NCBI RefSeq assembly: GCF_007830545.1
Contig: NZ_VLLF01000003.1
Span: forward strand, 186,001-250,000
Direction: 5' to 3'
Source of the DNA: Roseibium hamelinense
GTDB taxonomy: Bacteria > Pseudomonadota > Alphaproteobacteria > Rhizobiales > Stappiaceae
Length of the DNA stretch: 64,000 nucleotides
The translations under genes and the position numbers were made by a program. Below, piece after piece: positions 53,085 through 63,576 of the stretch. How positions within the stretch are numbered: the stretch's first letter is position 1; the number at the start of each line of letters is the position of its first letter. The notes under the pieces were generated by a model, which was not told the origin of the DNA, searched no databases, and worked only from the letters and a program-made list of their open reading frames with translations.

Positions 53085-53927
53085 CTACCTGCCATGCGTC
53101 CGGTCGTAGCCGTTTGCCGCGGGCGGGTACCATGTGTCCAGTGTTCCTTCCGCAGGCTTTAAGACCTCCATCAGCATCGGATGGCACGTTGCGGTGTCCG
53201 AGGAGTGGACCGCCCCGCAGTCTCCGCCCGGGCAGGCGCTCATGACCGCCAACAGATCGATCTCGGCAAACAGCTCCAGATAGTCACCGGGACGCACCGG
53301 GCTGGCTTTCATGAAATATTGCCGCGTATCGCGGGTAAAACCCGTGCACATGAAAACATTCAAAACATCATGCACCCGCGCCTCCGCCTCCTCAAGCGAA
53401 AGCGCCCGGGCGTCCGATAAAGCCCGTGTGAGGTTCGAGTGACAACAATGGTGGTAGTGGCCGCCACTCAATAGATTGCCGGTGTAAGGGTCGCAGCGTG
53501 TTCCGATCACGTCATGCACCGACCCGCCGAATTCATCGATCCCGTACCAGCTCAAGGTGTCCGCGACCACGGTGGCCATAGGCCTCAGGAACGGAAAGCA
53601 GGACCAGAGCCGGTGTCCGGTTGTCACATGGGTTCCGTGCAGCGCGCGGGTTTTCCCTGAATAGAACCGCTCGTCGAGATTCTTGGCATTGAACAGGTTC
53701 AAATCCCCCACCTGCGGACCTTCAATGCTGGATATTTTTAGAAAATGGCCAGCCGGGACCTCGATCGTTGCGGCCTCCCGGGACGGGACCACGATTTCAC
53801 CGGTTTTCACAGCATCGTGATGCGCTCTCTGATAGAGGGCGAGATCGGGCACAGGCAACGTTTCGGTCGGGTAGCAAATGACCGGTTCGATTGCGCGTCG
53901 GGCGGCGGCATCCGTGGGTTCTGTCAT
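53085..53927 (-). CDS. Urea carboxylase-associated (DUF1989) family protein
   Basis: This 280-residue cytoplasmic protein of DUF1989 has EVPAGHFLKISSIEGPQVGDL, GGHYHHCCHSNLTRAL and MSACPGGDC. Conserved Cys and His in these blocks probably bind a metal. Family members accompany urea carboxylase and guanidine or amino-acid degradation genes, and one group acts on guanidine carboxylate. Only a TRAP binding protein lies next to it here, 58 bp downstream on the same strand, suggesting uptake and use of a common compound. Confidence 0.85.
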   Translation of the reverse strand: MTEPTDAAARRAIEPVICYPTETLPVPDLALYQRAHHDAVKTGEIVVPSREAATIEVPAGHFLKISSIEGPQVGDLNLFNAKNLDERFYSGKTRALHGTHVTTGHRLWSCFPFLRPMATVVADTLSWYGIDEFGGSVHDVIGTRCDPYTGNLLSGGHYHHCCHSNLTRALSDARALSLEEAEARVHDVLNVFMCTGFTRDTRQYFMKASPVRPGDYLELFAEIDLLAVMSACPGGDCGAVHSSDTATCHPMLMEVLKPAEGTLDTWYPPAANGYDRTHGR

Positions 53928-54196
53928 TGTTTTGTCCGGTGATTTGATATCTTGAAGCCCTCATGCTTGGCCCGGACGGATCCGACAAGCAAGTCCGATT
54001 TCTTGCAAGTTGAACGTCAAACCACTTGTTTCTCTTGCGAAAAAGGAGCATATAACAGTGATCGATATTGCTTGACGAACTTTGTTACCGCATGGGCGAC
54101 CGTGCACAGAACGATCTTCCCTCTCAACGTCGACGAACCCGCCAAGGCTCCGGCATTGGCAAACTTGAACTACCGACCGATTGAAAGGGCATCGTT

Positions 54197-54406
54197 ATGA
54201 CCATCGGTACAGTTAAATTCTTCAACACCACCAAAGGTTTTGGTTTCATTCAGCCTGAAGATGGCGGCAACGACGTGTTCGTTCACATCTCTGCTGTTGA
54301 GCGCTCCGGCATGGCCACTTTGAACGAAGGCCAGAAGGTCTCCTTCGAAGTTGTTCAGGACCGCCGTTCCGGCAAGTCTGCAGCGGACAACCTGTCCGCC
54401 GTTTAA
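54197..54406 (+). CDS. Cold-shock protein (CspA family)
   Basis: This 69-residue, single-domain nucleic-acid-binding protein has the RNP1 motif KGFGFIQ (residues 14-20) and RNP2-like DVFVHIS (27-33). It acts as an RNA chaperone that melts secondary structure. AAAGGG precedes the ATG. A leader of up to about 150 nt, AT-rich at its start, lies upstream; long leaders of this kind carry temperature-dependent control in CspA genes, but no specific element was proven here. A strong terminator follows. Confidence 0.97.
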   Translation: MTIGTVKFFNTTKGFGFIQPEDGGNDVFVHISAVERSGMATLNEGQKVSFEVVQDRRSGKSAADNLSAV

Positions 54407-54458
54407 GCTGCTTGAGGCCGGCCCCGGTCATCGGGGCTGACCGTGAGAACTTCAGAAA

Positions 54459-54485
54459 GGCCGGGCTCTTGCCCGGTCTTTTTGT
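54459..54485 (+). terminator. Intrinsic terminator after the cold-shock gene
   Basis: CCGGGC (54461-54466), loop TCTT and GCCCGG (54471-54476) are followed by TCTTTTTG. It is a compact rho-independent terminator 53 nt after the cold-shock stop codon, before the convergent EamA transporter gene. Confidence 0.88.
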
Positions 54486-54504
54486 TTGTCTTGTTGCCCG
54501 CGTT

Positions 54505-55371
54505 TCAACAGCGGCGCTGTCTTGCGCGCATCGCCACCAGGTTTGACATGAGCAGGGCGCCAATCACGATAACGCCGCCGGAAACAGCATAAGCGCCCGG
54601 GTCCTCACCAACCAGCGCCCAGACCAGCAAGGGCGCCAAAACCGATTCCAACAGGATCAGCAGCGCAACTTCGGCCGAGCTGATGTAGCGCGGGCCGATC
54701 GTCAAAAGGCATGTGGCGAGGCCGATAAACAGCCCATGGCCCAGAAACAGCGGCCATTTTTCCACAAAAGCGGGCAAGGGTGCCTGAAACAGACCTATCA
54801 GCACAGCGGTCCCGATAAATGCGATTGGGATCGCGGGGATCATCGGGGTTTCTTTCAGCTTGCGCACCAGGGTGAGGGCCGCTGCGTAGGACGCCGAGAT
54901 GTACAGCGCCCAAACATCGCCCTTCCAGGAGGCCACTTCATTCGTGTGCGAGCCATAGGCCAGAACGGCGAGCCCGCAAAAGACCGCGGCCATGGTGAGG
55001 ATCATCCGCCTGCTGATCGGTTCGCCCAAAAAGAGGCGGCTGTAGACGGACGCAAACACCGGCATGGATGCGAAGATGAACACCACATTGGCAACGCTGG
55101 TGTTGCTGACCGCCAGCACGAAGGCCGGAGCCGTCGATGCGATCAGCACCGTGTACCAAAACCCCGGCCACCCGGTCCGCAGGATCGAACGGAAACTGCC
55201 AAGCCCGGGAAACATCAGAACGGCCGCCAGAACCACGGAGCCGGAGATCAACGACCGCCAAAAGGTTGTGACCATGGGATCGCCGTCGATCAGGCGTACG
55301 AACAGCGAATCGGGCACGATGCACAGCACACCGAGCGTTGTTATCAGCAGCCCCTTCAATTGGTCTCCCAT
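54505..55371 (-). CDS. DMT superfamily (EamA) transporter
   Basis: This inner-membrane exporter of 288 residues has ten helices in two EamA halves (LLITTLGVLCIVPDSLFVRL; NVVFIFASMPVFASVYSRLF; VALLILLESVLAPLLVWALV). The substrate is unknown. ATG 55371 is chosen; the frame opens at TTG 55395 and TTG 55359 after GGGAG is a further option. It is not close to the transporter at 29486 by eye beyond family features. Downstream of the alpha/beta hydrolase by 50 bp on the same strand, it may be cotranscribed with it. Confidence 0.87.
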   Translation of the reverse strand: MGDQLKGLLITTLGVLCIVPDSLFVRLIDGDPMVTTFWRSLISGSVVLAAVLMFPGLGSFRSILRTGWPGFWYTVLIASTAPAFVLAVSNTSVANVVFIFASMPVFASVYSRLFLGEPISRRMILTMAAVFCGLAVLAYGSHTNEVASWKGDVWALYISASYAAALTLVRKLKETPMIPAIPIAFIGTAVLIGLFQAPLPAFVEKWPLFLGHGLFIGLATCLLTIGPRYISSAEVALLILLESVLAPLLVWALVGEDPGAYAVSGGVIVIGALLMSNLVAMRARQRRC

Positions 55372-55421
55372 CTTGCAGAGGCTGCCGTGTGCCAATCGGG
55401 GCGTAAAGCCCAGTTTCGGGC

Positions 55422-56297
55422 CTAAGCGTTCGCCGCCCTGTTTTTCCGGGTGGTTTGCCGGTCAAGAAAGTCAATCAAGTGACGGGAAACCTCGTCCGGC
55501 TGGTCCTCCATCAAGAAATGCCCGCCGTCCTCAAGGATCGTGAGTTCGGACCCGGGAATGGCAGCATGCAGTTTGTGCGCCCATTCAGGATACTGCCAGG
55601 CATCATCTGCGCCCCACAAAATCCGGACTGGCAACGCACCCAGTTCGTCCAGGCGGTCTGCGACCTCCAACGTGTGTTTCGGGTCGTAGTGACTGATCTG
55701 ATGCTGAAACAGGCTGGCCTGTCCGGTGGGGCCGGAAATGAATTCCAGATAGGTGTCGAGCGGACCATCCGTATAGGGTTGCTTGTGCTGGACCGCACTC
55801 AGCAGCCATTCGCGAAAATGCGCCTTGTGGTCAGCATCGGAGGCCGTGATCATTTTTTCAAGACCGGCCGCCATCAGCTCGCGGGTGCGCGGCGAGGGCC
55901 AGCTGTCGAAGCTGACGATATCAATCAGGGTCAGGCTGCGTGCAAGGGCAGGCCGGAAAATCGCAAGCCGCTTGGCAATCGCCCCGCCGAGATCGTGGCC
56001 AATCAAATGCGCGCTCTCCAGGCCCCAATGGTTCATGAGAGCTTCCAGCACCGGCCCCTGTGCGCTGACTGATGTGTCGACTGCGGGGTCCCGGGGCCGC
56101 TCCGACAGGCCAAAGCCGAGCAGGTCATAGACATGGACCTGGTAGCCCGCTTTGGTGAGACGCGGCACGACATCGCGCCAGATAAGCGAGGAGGACGGCG
56201 TGCCATGAAGAAGAATCACCGGTTCGCCGGTGCCATGAATGCCGTGCGCGATGCGCTGGCCGTTGATGAGGATGTGGTCATTGACGATATGCTGCAT
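55422..56297 (-). CDS. Alpha/beta hydrolase with Asp nucleophile
   Basis: This 291-residue cytoplasmic hydrolase has the oxyanion motif LLHGTPSSSLIW, nucleophile elbow LIGHDLGGAIAKR with Asp102, and the terminal His in EDGGHFLMED. The Asp nucleophile points to the haloalkane dehalogenase/epoxide hydrolase/haloacetate dehalogenase branch. The ATG at 56297 follows CGGAG; the frame is open further upstream. It is divergent from a LysR gene, probably its regulator, with a dyad in the gap. Confidence 0.9.
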   Translation of the reverse strand: MQHIVNDHILINGQRIAHGIHGTGEPVILLHGTPSSSLIWRDVVPRLTKAGYQVHVYDLLGFGLSERPRDPAVDTSVSAQGPVLEALMNHWGLESAHLIGHDLGGAIAKRLAIFRPALARSLTLIDIVSFDSWPSPRTRELMAAGLEKMITASDADHKAHFREWLLSAVQHKQPYTDGPLDTYLEFISGPTGQASLFQHQISHYDPKHTLEVADRLDELGALPVRILWGADDAWQYPEWAHKLHAAIPGSELTILEDGGHFLMEDQPDEVSRHLIDFLDRQTTRKNRAANA

Positions 56298-56365
56298 GGG
56301 GATTGCTCCGTTCCTGGATGATGCACACAAGATCGGCGGCGTGGAGGCATGACGCAAATTAATAG

Positions 56366-56386
56366 ATATCATTGCACAATCGATAT
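56366..56386. promoter_or_regulatory. Dyad in the hydrolase-LysR intergenic region
   Basis: ATATCATTG and CAATCGATAT flank a CA centre and form an imperfect inverted repeat (one-base indel) in an AT-rich stretch between the divergent genes. Size and place suit a LysR-type binding site acting on both promoters. Confidence 0.5.
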
Positions 56387-56407
56387 TTGTCATGCATGAT
56401 TGCCGGC

Positions 56408-57286
56408 ATGATGCAGAAAATGGATATCGATGAACTGCAGGCCTTGTGCATGATTGCCGAGTTGGGCGGGGTCACACGGGCCGCAGAGCGCCTCGGCCTG
56501 TCGCAATCGGCGGTGTCCCACAAAATCCGGAGGTTGGAAGACCGGCTTGGCCGAAGCCTGCTGCGTCGTCAGCCGGGGTCACCGCTCTTGACCGAGGACG
56601 GCACGAAGCTGCTGGGGTATGCGAAGCGGATCCTGGCCTTGCATGACGAGGCGGTGTCGACCTTGTCCAGTCGCCCGCTCGCAGGGCATATCCGGCTGGG
56701 CATGACCGAGGATACCACCACCGGCGGCTTGTCACGCATTCTTGGCCGGTTTTCAAGGCTTTACCCGGATGTGCATGTGCAGACCCATGTCCGCCAGAGC
56801 CTCGAACTGGAAGAAGAGCTGGCGCGTGGTGACATTGACCTCGGAGTCATGCAGGTATTTGCGCATCGGAAAGCGCCGGGTGATGCCGTCTTGTTCGAAG
56901 ACAGTCTTCACTGGATCAAGGCGCGTGACTTTCAGCTGGATGTGTCGGCGCCCGTGCCGTTTATAGCATTTGACGAGAACTGTTTTTACCGCCGCTGGGC
57001 GATGGAGGACGAACGCGGTGGCGATACCGTTTTCAAGACGGTTCTGGAGTGTGCCAGCACTGCTGGAGTGTTGGCGGGTGTCAAGGCGGGCCTCGGCATA
57101 GCCTTGATGAACGCGCGGCACCTGAGCGATGATTTTGACGTCATCGACACAGCAATTGGCGAAGTTCCACCGCCCATCAGCTATGTGATCCGGCACGCGC
57201 CGAAATCAAAATCCGTGGCAGCCCGCGCGCTGAGTACGGAAATTGAACGGGAAGGCAATGGATCCGCAGCTCTAAGAGCGGCTTGA
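56408..57286 (+). CDS. LysR family transcriptional regulator
   Basis: This regulator of about 292 residues has the helix-turn-helix in LGGVTRAAERLGLSQSAVSH, about residues 16-35, and an effector domain with IRLGMTEDTTTGGLSRILGR. Several in-frame ATGs (56396, 56408, 56420) are close together and none has a good ribosome site; 56408 is a compromise. It is divergent from the alpha/beta hydrolase gene, its probable target. The effector is unknown. Confidence 0.9.
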   Translation: MMQKMDIDELQALCMIAELGGVTRAAERLGLSQSAVSHKIRRLEDRLGRSLLRRQPGSPLLTEDGTKLLGYAKRILALHDEAVSTLSSRPLAGHIRLGMTEDTTTGGLSRILGRFSRLYPDVHVQTHVRQSLELEEELARGDIDLGVMQVFAHRKAPGDAVLFEDSLHWIKARDFQLDVSAPVPFIAFDENCFYRRWAMEDERGGDTVFKTVLECASTAGVLAGVKAGLGIALMNARHLSDDFDVIDTAIGEVPPPISYVIRHAPKSKSVAARALSTEIEREGNGSAALRAA

Positions 57287-57398
57287 TAGGCGGAGGCTAA
57301 ACGTCAGGCGCACAAACCTGTGATCCTCGTCACGGCACCCCCGGGTCATCGGCGTTAGGCTTTCTCTATTGATCGAGACAAAAGCCTAGGAGGAAGCG

Positions 57399-57527
57399 AT
57401 GCCTAAATATGGCGAAAAGCGCGCCGCACATATCCAAAAGATGTGTTTCCTCGCCAGCGCGCCGCGCAAACAGAAGTCCGCTGAAGCGGACGACGCAAAA
57501 CAAGTACCGCCGAAGGCCGGCAAGTAA
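57399..57527 (+). CDS. 42-residue basic small protein
   Basis: ATG 57399, 4 nt after a perfect AGGAGGAA ribosome site, opens a 42-codon frame ending at TAA. The product (MPKYGEKRAAHIQKMCFLAS, then a Lys/Ala/Asp-rich tail) is basic, with no membrane segment. The very strong ribosome site is the main support. The family is not recognised. A nucleic-acid-associated or regulatory peptide is possible but unproven. Confidence 0.6.
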   Translation: MPKYGEKRAAHIQKMCFLASAPRKQKSAEADDAKQVPPKAGK

Positions 57528-57751
57528 GGCCTTGCGGAATAGAAAACGATCGGTCTTCCCGAGGATGGTGAGAGCTTGTGCCATCTCCTGACCGTGTCCT
57601 GAGCAGCGCAATAATCGGGTGGCGCCGGGAGCGGGGTATGCATCGTTTTTGAAGCAGGCGATCGTGTGCCTCCTCGGTATCCGGGCGATTCACGGGGTCG
57701 TTCCGGAGGCTGAGGCTCCAGCACAAAGTCACGACGCAGTGCCGGATCACC

Positions 57752-57804
57752 GCAAAAAGCGAGGCCCGTGCACTGTCTCCTTGTAAAACCGGCAGTGTGC
57801 GGGC
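57752..57804 (-). terminator. Stem-loop after the DUF1254 gene
   Basis: GCCCGTGCACTG (57764-57775) and CAGTGTGCGGGC (57793-57804) form a 12-bp stem with one mismatched step and a 17-nt loop. On the minus strand this is followed by CTCGCTTTTTG, making a plausible terminator 16 nt past the DUF1254 stop codon. Confidence 0.65.
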
Positions 57805-57819
57805 CCGGCCCGGCGCGAC

Positions 57820-59355
57820 CTACTCCACCAACTCAATTTCGCCCGGACGCCAGGTCTGGTTGAACCACGGCTCCAGAGGGCCGTACAGGCGCATGATCGT
57901 GTTCCAGCCCTTGCCGGGCACCGTTTGCAGCCAGTTGCTCTCTTTGCCCTCCGGCGCTTCCGGGCCAAAGTAGATATCGGTCGAGCCGTCGGCGTTTTGC
58001 ACCAGCCCGGTGTCATTGCTGCCAAGGGCCGGGAACTGCTTGTCGGTCTGCAGCATCGAGCGTGTCTGGTTGTCGTAGAGCGTGAACGACCAGAAATCCC
58101 TGGCAGGTACATTCGCCGGAACGTTCAGCTTGTAGGTCTTAGCGCCATCCAGGGCGTTCCCGTCCGAATCCCGGTAGGTGAAGGCGTATTGCGAGCCCTT
58201 GCCCGGTGATTTGAACGCCATCGCCGGGGTGATGCCGGTCGCATAGAAGTGGAAGGCCGAGCGGAAGTCATGCTTCATCGCACCGTCGATGGTGAACGTG
58301 TAAGCGCCGCCCGGGAACGCGTTTTGCCAGTTGCTTTCGCCCGGATACCAATAAGCTTCCTTTGCGCGCGGTTTGGAAATCAGCGTTTTGACGGTGACGG
58401 CTCCAGCCGCCGCAGCGCGCTCCAGGATCGATTGCATGCGTGCATCAGGCGCAAAGTCCTGGCCCTTGATGATGCCGACCGCCGCCAGATAGCCCAACAG
58501 CTCCGGGCTTTCCCCCATCAGCGGCTCGGCCTGCACGACGTTGTTGATCTCCTCGAACATGCGCGCATCCATCAGGTGGATTGTGTTGAACTCCTTGCCC
58601 GACACATCGACGAAGGTCATTTCCGGCGGATTGTCCGCCTGGGAAAGCGGATAGATCCGGAACTGCTCCTGCGTCTGTGTGACAGCGGTTTCCGGTGAAC
58701 CGGTGTCATCCAGATAACCGCGCCACAGCACCCAGTGTGCATAGGTGTCGGTCTGCACGACATCGGTGTACCCGTCCGTGGCCACGTCACCTTCGAAGCC
58801 GGGCGGAAGGATCAGGAACTTGCCGCCCTTGCCCTCGTCCGGACCGAGGTTGCCGAAGTCCATGACATATTTGAACCAGGCATTGTTGATGAAGCCGAGC
58901 ACATTGGGCGGGGTTTCGATCACCATCGGCTCGTCGCCCATGCGCAGCACAGCCGTCTGATAGACGCTGGTGGTGTTGGGGGTCAAAAACAGCGTCTTGG
59001 AATCCATCAGGTCCGCGAACTGGATCACGGTGGAGTTGGCTGGGCCCCAGTCCTCGATGCCGCGCAGCATGGCATCCATGGAGGCGATCTTCAGACCGTT
59101 CAAATAGGCCTGATAGGCCTGTGAGAAGTCATAAAGATCATAGACTTTCTGCGTTGTTTTCGCGTCTGGAACGCCGTCAAAGAAGGTCAAGTCTCCCAGT
59201 TGCGTCTCGATGTTGTCCGGCGTCGTAATCCCGTCGGGGATCGGCGTGGTCATCTGCATGGACGGGGGATCCTGCGCCAGGACCGGCGCAAGGCCCGCGC
59301 CCGTATAAAAAACAGCGGCGCTGGCGGCGATTGCCAGGTGGTGGGTCAGTTTCAT
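57820..59355 (-). CDS. Secreted DUF1254/DUF1214 protein
   Basis: This 511-residue exported protein has a signal peptide (AIAASAAVFYTGAGLAPVLAQ). The DUF1254 part (about 60-200) includes TLFLTPNTTSVYQTAVLRMG and FILPPG-like blocks. The C-terminal DUF1214 part includes ARDFWSFTLYDNQTRSML and GPEAPEGKESNWLQTVPGKG. Both domains are beta-rich, and their function is unknown. It lies 48 bp downstream of a second gene of the same family, so the two form an operon. They are clearly paralogues but not recent duplicates. Confidence 0.93.
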   Translation of the reverse strand: MKLTHHLAIAASAAVFYTGAGLAPVLAQDPPSMQMTTPIPDGITTPDNIETQLGDLTFFDGVPDAKTTQKVYDLYDFSQAYQAYLNGLKIASMDAMLRGIEDWGPANSTVIQFADLMDSKTLFLTPNTTSVYQTAVLRMGDEPMVIETPPNVLGFINNAWFKYVMDFGNLGPDEGKGGKFLILPPGFEGDVATDGYTDVVQTDTYAHWVLWRGYLDDTGSPETAVTQTQEQFRIYPLSQADNPPEMTFVDVSGKEFNTIHLMDARMFEEINNVVQAEPLMGESPELLGYLAAVGIIKGQDFAPDARMQSILERAAAAGAVTVKTLISKPRAKEAYWYPGESNWQNAFPGGAYTFTIDGAMKHDFRSAFHFYATGITPAMAFKSPGKGSQYAFTYRDSDGNALDGAKTYKLNVPANVPARDFWSFTLYDNQTRSMLQTDKQFPALGSNDTGLVQNADGSTDIYFGPEAPEGKESNWLQTVPGKGWNTIMRLYGPLEPWFNQTWRPGEIELVE

Positions 59356-59403
59356 GGCGTGTCTCTCTGCGGTTGCTGAGGTTGCTGTTTTTATGCGTTT
59401 GTG

Positions 59404-60822
59404 TCACTCGGCCTTTTGGATGTCCGGCAAGGTCCAGCCACTTTGCATCCAGCCCTCGGTGGGGCCGTACAGGCGGAAAAGAAGAAAGAAGTCCTCGCCG
59501 GTCGGGATCCAGTTGCTTTCAAGGCCAGCCGGAGCTTCAGGGGCAAAATAGACATCCACCGATCCGTCATCGTTCTTTTGCATATCCGGCAGATTGGGTG
59601 TTGCCAGCCCGACGCGCTCCGCGCCGGACACGAAGCCTTTGGTCTTCATGCTGTAGACAATCACCGACCAGAAATCCTCCGCAGGCGTATCGGCGAGTAT
59701 GGTCAGCTTGTAGGTGTCCGTGCCGTTCAGCATTGTGCCGCTGCTATCCCGCAGTCCGGTCAGGTAAAATGTGCCGCCACCAAGGTTCTTCGGAAGGTAG
59801 GTGATCCAGAAGTAGGATCCACCCGCGCGGTCATCGACCAGAACCAGTTCGTCGTTGGCGTAGGGAAAGCCTGCGTCCGCTTGTCCGTCGGCGAAGTTCC
59901 ATACCCCCCATTGCCGGTCGGGCCAGAGTGGAACCACGGATTTGGTGATGAAGTGCTCCTGCATGGTGTTATAGGCACATGCGAGACCTTCGAGCATGGC
60001 ATCCCGGGTTTCGGCTTCGGGCTCGAAAGGTTCTCCCCGCACTATGCCGATGGAGGCCAGAAGCGCCATCGCCGCCTTGTCCTGCGCAAGTACAGGCTCG
60101 CGCTGTATGACCGTGTTGAGGTCGGTGTAGAAGGTCATGTCATAGACGGGCAGGGTGTTGACTGGCGTCTCCTTGACATCGAAGAACGCGGTCGGGGGCG
60201 GGGAGGCGGCTTGCGACAGGGGGTACCACTGCAATGTCTGGGCATAGGCGGCCTGATCGGCATGGGTGCCGCCATTCTTGGCCACTGGCCGGAAAACGAA
60301 ATGCACGCCGTAGGTGTTTGAGTGATGAACGAGGTAATCGCCTTCTGGCACCCCGCCCTCATGGTCCGGCGGCAGGATCAGATATTTGCCGCCCGCACCG
60401 CCGTCTTCCCCGGTGGTCCCGACATCGGCGATCGGCACCTGCCAGGCGTTGACGATCGTCCCGAAAAACGCGGCCTTGTCGCCAGCGGGCGGCACCTCGA
60501 TAATGATGGGACCGTCCTTGGTGCTCAGCGCGCCGAACGCATAGGGCGTAACATCATTGGCCGTCAGAAAACCGTGCCGGCTGTCCATTGGCGCGGACAT
60601 GTAACCAAGTGTCCCGGCCTCCGCGCCGCCATCGCGCTGCATGGCGAGTTCGATGTCATAGACACCAACCGCTGGCATGCCCCATATCGCGGCCTCACAC
60701 GCCCGGCGCACGATTGTGTCGCGCTGGATATCGGACAATTGCGACGATGCTGCTGCCATGCCCCCGCCTGAAATGAGCACAGCGGATGTCGCTGCGACCG
60801 CCAGTTGGCGCAGGTTTGTCAT
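59404..60822 (-). CDS. Secreted DUF1254/DUF1214 protein (second copy)
   Basis: This 472-residue protein with a signal peptide (LAVAATSAVLISGGGMAAAS) is of the same two-domain family as the next gene. DUF1254: EAAIWGMPAVGVYDIELAMQ and DGPIIIEVPPAGDKAAFFG. DUF1214: AEDFWSVIVYSMKTKGFVSG and FAPEAPAGLESNWIPTGEDF. The ATG at 60822 follows AGGGAG. As first gene of the pair, its promoter must lie within 60823-60890. The substrate or partner is unknown. Confidence 0.92.
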   Translation of the reverse strand: MTNLRQLAVAATSAVLISGGGMAAASSQLSDIQRDTIVRRACEAAIWGMPAVGVYDIELAMQRDGGAEAGTLGYMSAPMDSRHGFLTANDVTPYAFGALSTKDGPIIIEVPPAGDKAAFFGTIVNAWQVPIADVGTTGEDGGAGGKYLILPPDHEGGVPEGDYLVHHSNTYGVHFVFRPVAKNGGTHADQAAYAQTLQWYPLSQAASPPPTAFFDVKETPVNTLPVYDMTFYTDLNTVIQREPVLAQDKAAMALLASIGIVRGEPFEPEAETRDAMLEGLACAYNTMQEHFITKSVVPLWPDRQWGVWNFADGQADAGFPYANDELVLVDDRAGGSYFWITYLPKNLGGGTFYLTGLRDSSGTMLNGTDTYKLTILADTPAEDFWSVIVYSMKTKGFVSGAERVGLATPNLPDMQKNDDGSVDVYFAPEAPAGLESNWIPTGEDFFLLFRLYGPTEGWMQSGWTLPDIQKAE

Positions 60823-61202
60823 GGACGTTCTCCCTGAGTTTCGGCGCGTCATTGCCGTATCGTATGACTTAAATCGATCTTACATCGACGGTTGTTGCTT
60901 AACCAGCATCGGCACCGGATTTCTAGTGGTCCTGTTTGAATTCCCGCCAAGATTATTGCAAGGAAAAGCTGTGGATTCATCTTTACACGCGCACGGCCAG
61001 CGGCGGTACCCGATGCGCAAATGCCGTGGGTTTTGGACGGCGGTGCAAACCCGCAACGCTGAATCCAATCTGTGAACCATGGTGCAGCCGCCACCGCGCC
61101 GCCCCGGACATGATCCGGGGCCTTGGTGCATCGGGCATGTGCTGAGCGCAGGGCCGGGACAGCAGCGTCCGGGTGTTGGGGTAACCGGAGACCGGCGTCA
61201 CG
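60823..61202. other. Intergenic region with a GC-rich dispersed palindrome
   Basis: This stretch of 380 bp holds no gene I can support. It contains GCCCCGGA (61101-61108), loop CATGA and TCCGGGGC (61114-61121), a perfect 8-bp-arm palindrome of the CCCCGGA..TCCGGGG type common as dispersed intergenic repeats in Hyphomicrobiales genomes. AT-rich DNA at 60860-60900 probably carries the DUF1254 promoter. Fumarase ends at the right edge. Confidence 0.5.
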
Positions 61203-62840
<1,638 letters not shown>

Positions 62841-62919
62841 CTTGGCAGCCTTCAATTTTAAGGTCGCGCGGAGTAAGCTCCGGCGGCATCTGACAGGTTT
62901 TGTGCCGCTTACATACGGC

Positions 62920-62953
62920 AAAAGGACCGGGAACGCCAAGCGGTCCGGTCCTT
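62920..62953 (-). terminator. Intrinsic terminator after yceI
   Basis: AAGGACCGG (62922-62930) and CCGGTCCTT (62945-62953) form a perfect 9-bp stem with a 14-nt loop. On the minus strand the hairpin ends in TTTT. It lies 25 nt past the YceI stop codon and before the fumarase gene. Confidence 0.8.
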
Positions 62954-62978
62954 CACAATTCGTCGCGTTTGATATGCC

Positions 62979-63536
62979 TTATCGGATCGCGGTCAGATCG
63001 AGCGTGACCTTGACCGTGTCGGCCAGCGCATCTGTCTTCACGGTTTTACCGACATTGTATGCCTGGCGGCTGATTGAGGCCTCTCCATTGGCTTTCGCGG
63101 TATCGCCGTCAATATCGAGTGTGAAAGTCAGCTCCACCGGCTGCGAGATGCCCTTGATGATCAAGCTGCCATCCGCCTTGTATTGGTTGCCGCCGACCAG
63201 CGTCACGTTCTCTGCTGTAAATTCGGCCACCGGAAACTCGTTGATGTCAAAGAAATCGGCTGTTGGCAGCATGCCGTCCAGCTGCGTGTTTCCGGTCGAG
63301 GCCGTCGGCGTGCGGATCTGCGCGGTGATCACCGCGGTCTCCAGCTGCTCGGGGTCGAATTCTATGCTGGCAGTCCAGTCGCCAAAGGTTCCGGTAACGG
63401 TGCCTTCGCCCTGCTGAACCACAAAGCCGAGCGTGCTGTCTTCGTGATTCACATTCCATGTGTCTGCGATGGCAGACGCGCTTGTTAAAACCATCGGCGC
63501 AGCGACGGCTGCCGCGAGCAGGTTATTCATCAACAT
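62979..63536 (-). CDS. YceI family periplasmic protein
   Basis: This 185-residue secreted lipocalin-like barrel that binds polyisoprenoid or similar lipids has a signal peptide ending near SASAIA (24). DTWNVNHEDSTLGFVVQQG and GTFGDWTASIEFDPEQLE are YceI signatures; the end ALADTVKVTLDLTAIR closes the barrel. The ATG at 63536 follows AAAGGG. It is 40 bp downstream of a cytochrome b561 gene, a standard pairing (YceI/YceJ) seen in many proteobacteria and linked with quinone or redox stress. Confidence 0.94.
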   Translation of the reverse strand: MLMNNLLAAAVAAPMVLTSASAIADTWNVNHEDSTLGFVVQQGEGTVTGTFGDWTASIEFDPEQLETAVITAQIRTPTASTGNTQLDGMLPTADFFDINEFPVAEFTAENVTLVGGNQYKADGSLIIKGISQPVELTFTLDIDGDTAKANGEASISRQAYNVGKTVKTDALADTVKVTLDLTAIR

Positions 63537-63576
63537 GATCGGTGTCCCTTTAAAATAGCGGAAGTGTTGACGTCGG

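Noticed and set aside
53952-54200. 82-codon frame upstream of the cold-shock gene
   Set aside because: It covers the AT-rich promoter and leader, overlaps the cold-shock start and has no recognisable features.
57386-57750. Minus-strand frames of 112 and 115 codons between the 42-residue ORF and DUF1254
   Set aside because: Both are Arg/Pro/Ser-rich without ribosome sites and are antisense to the small ORF with the strong ribosome site.
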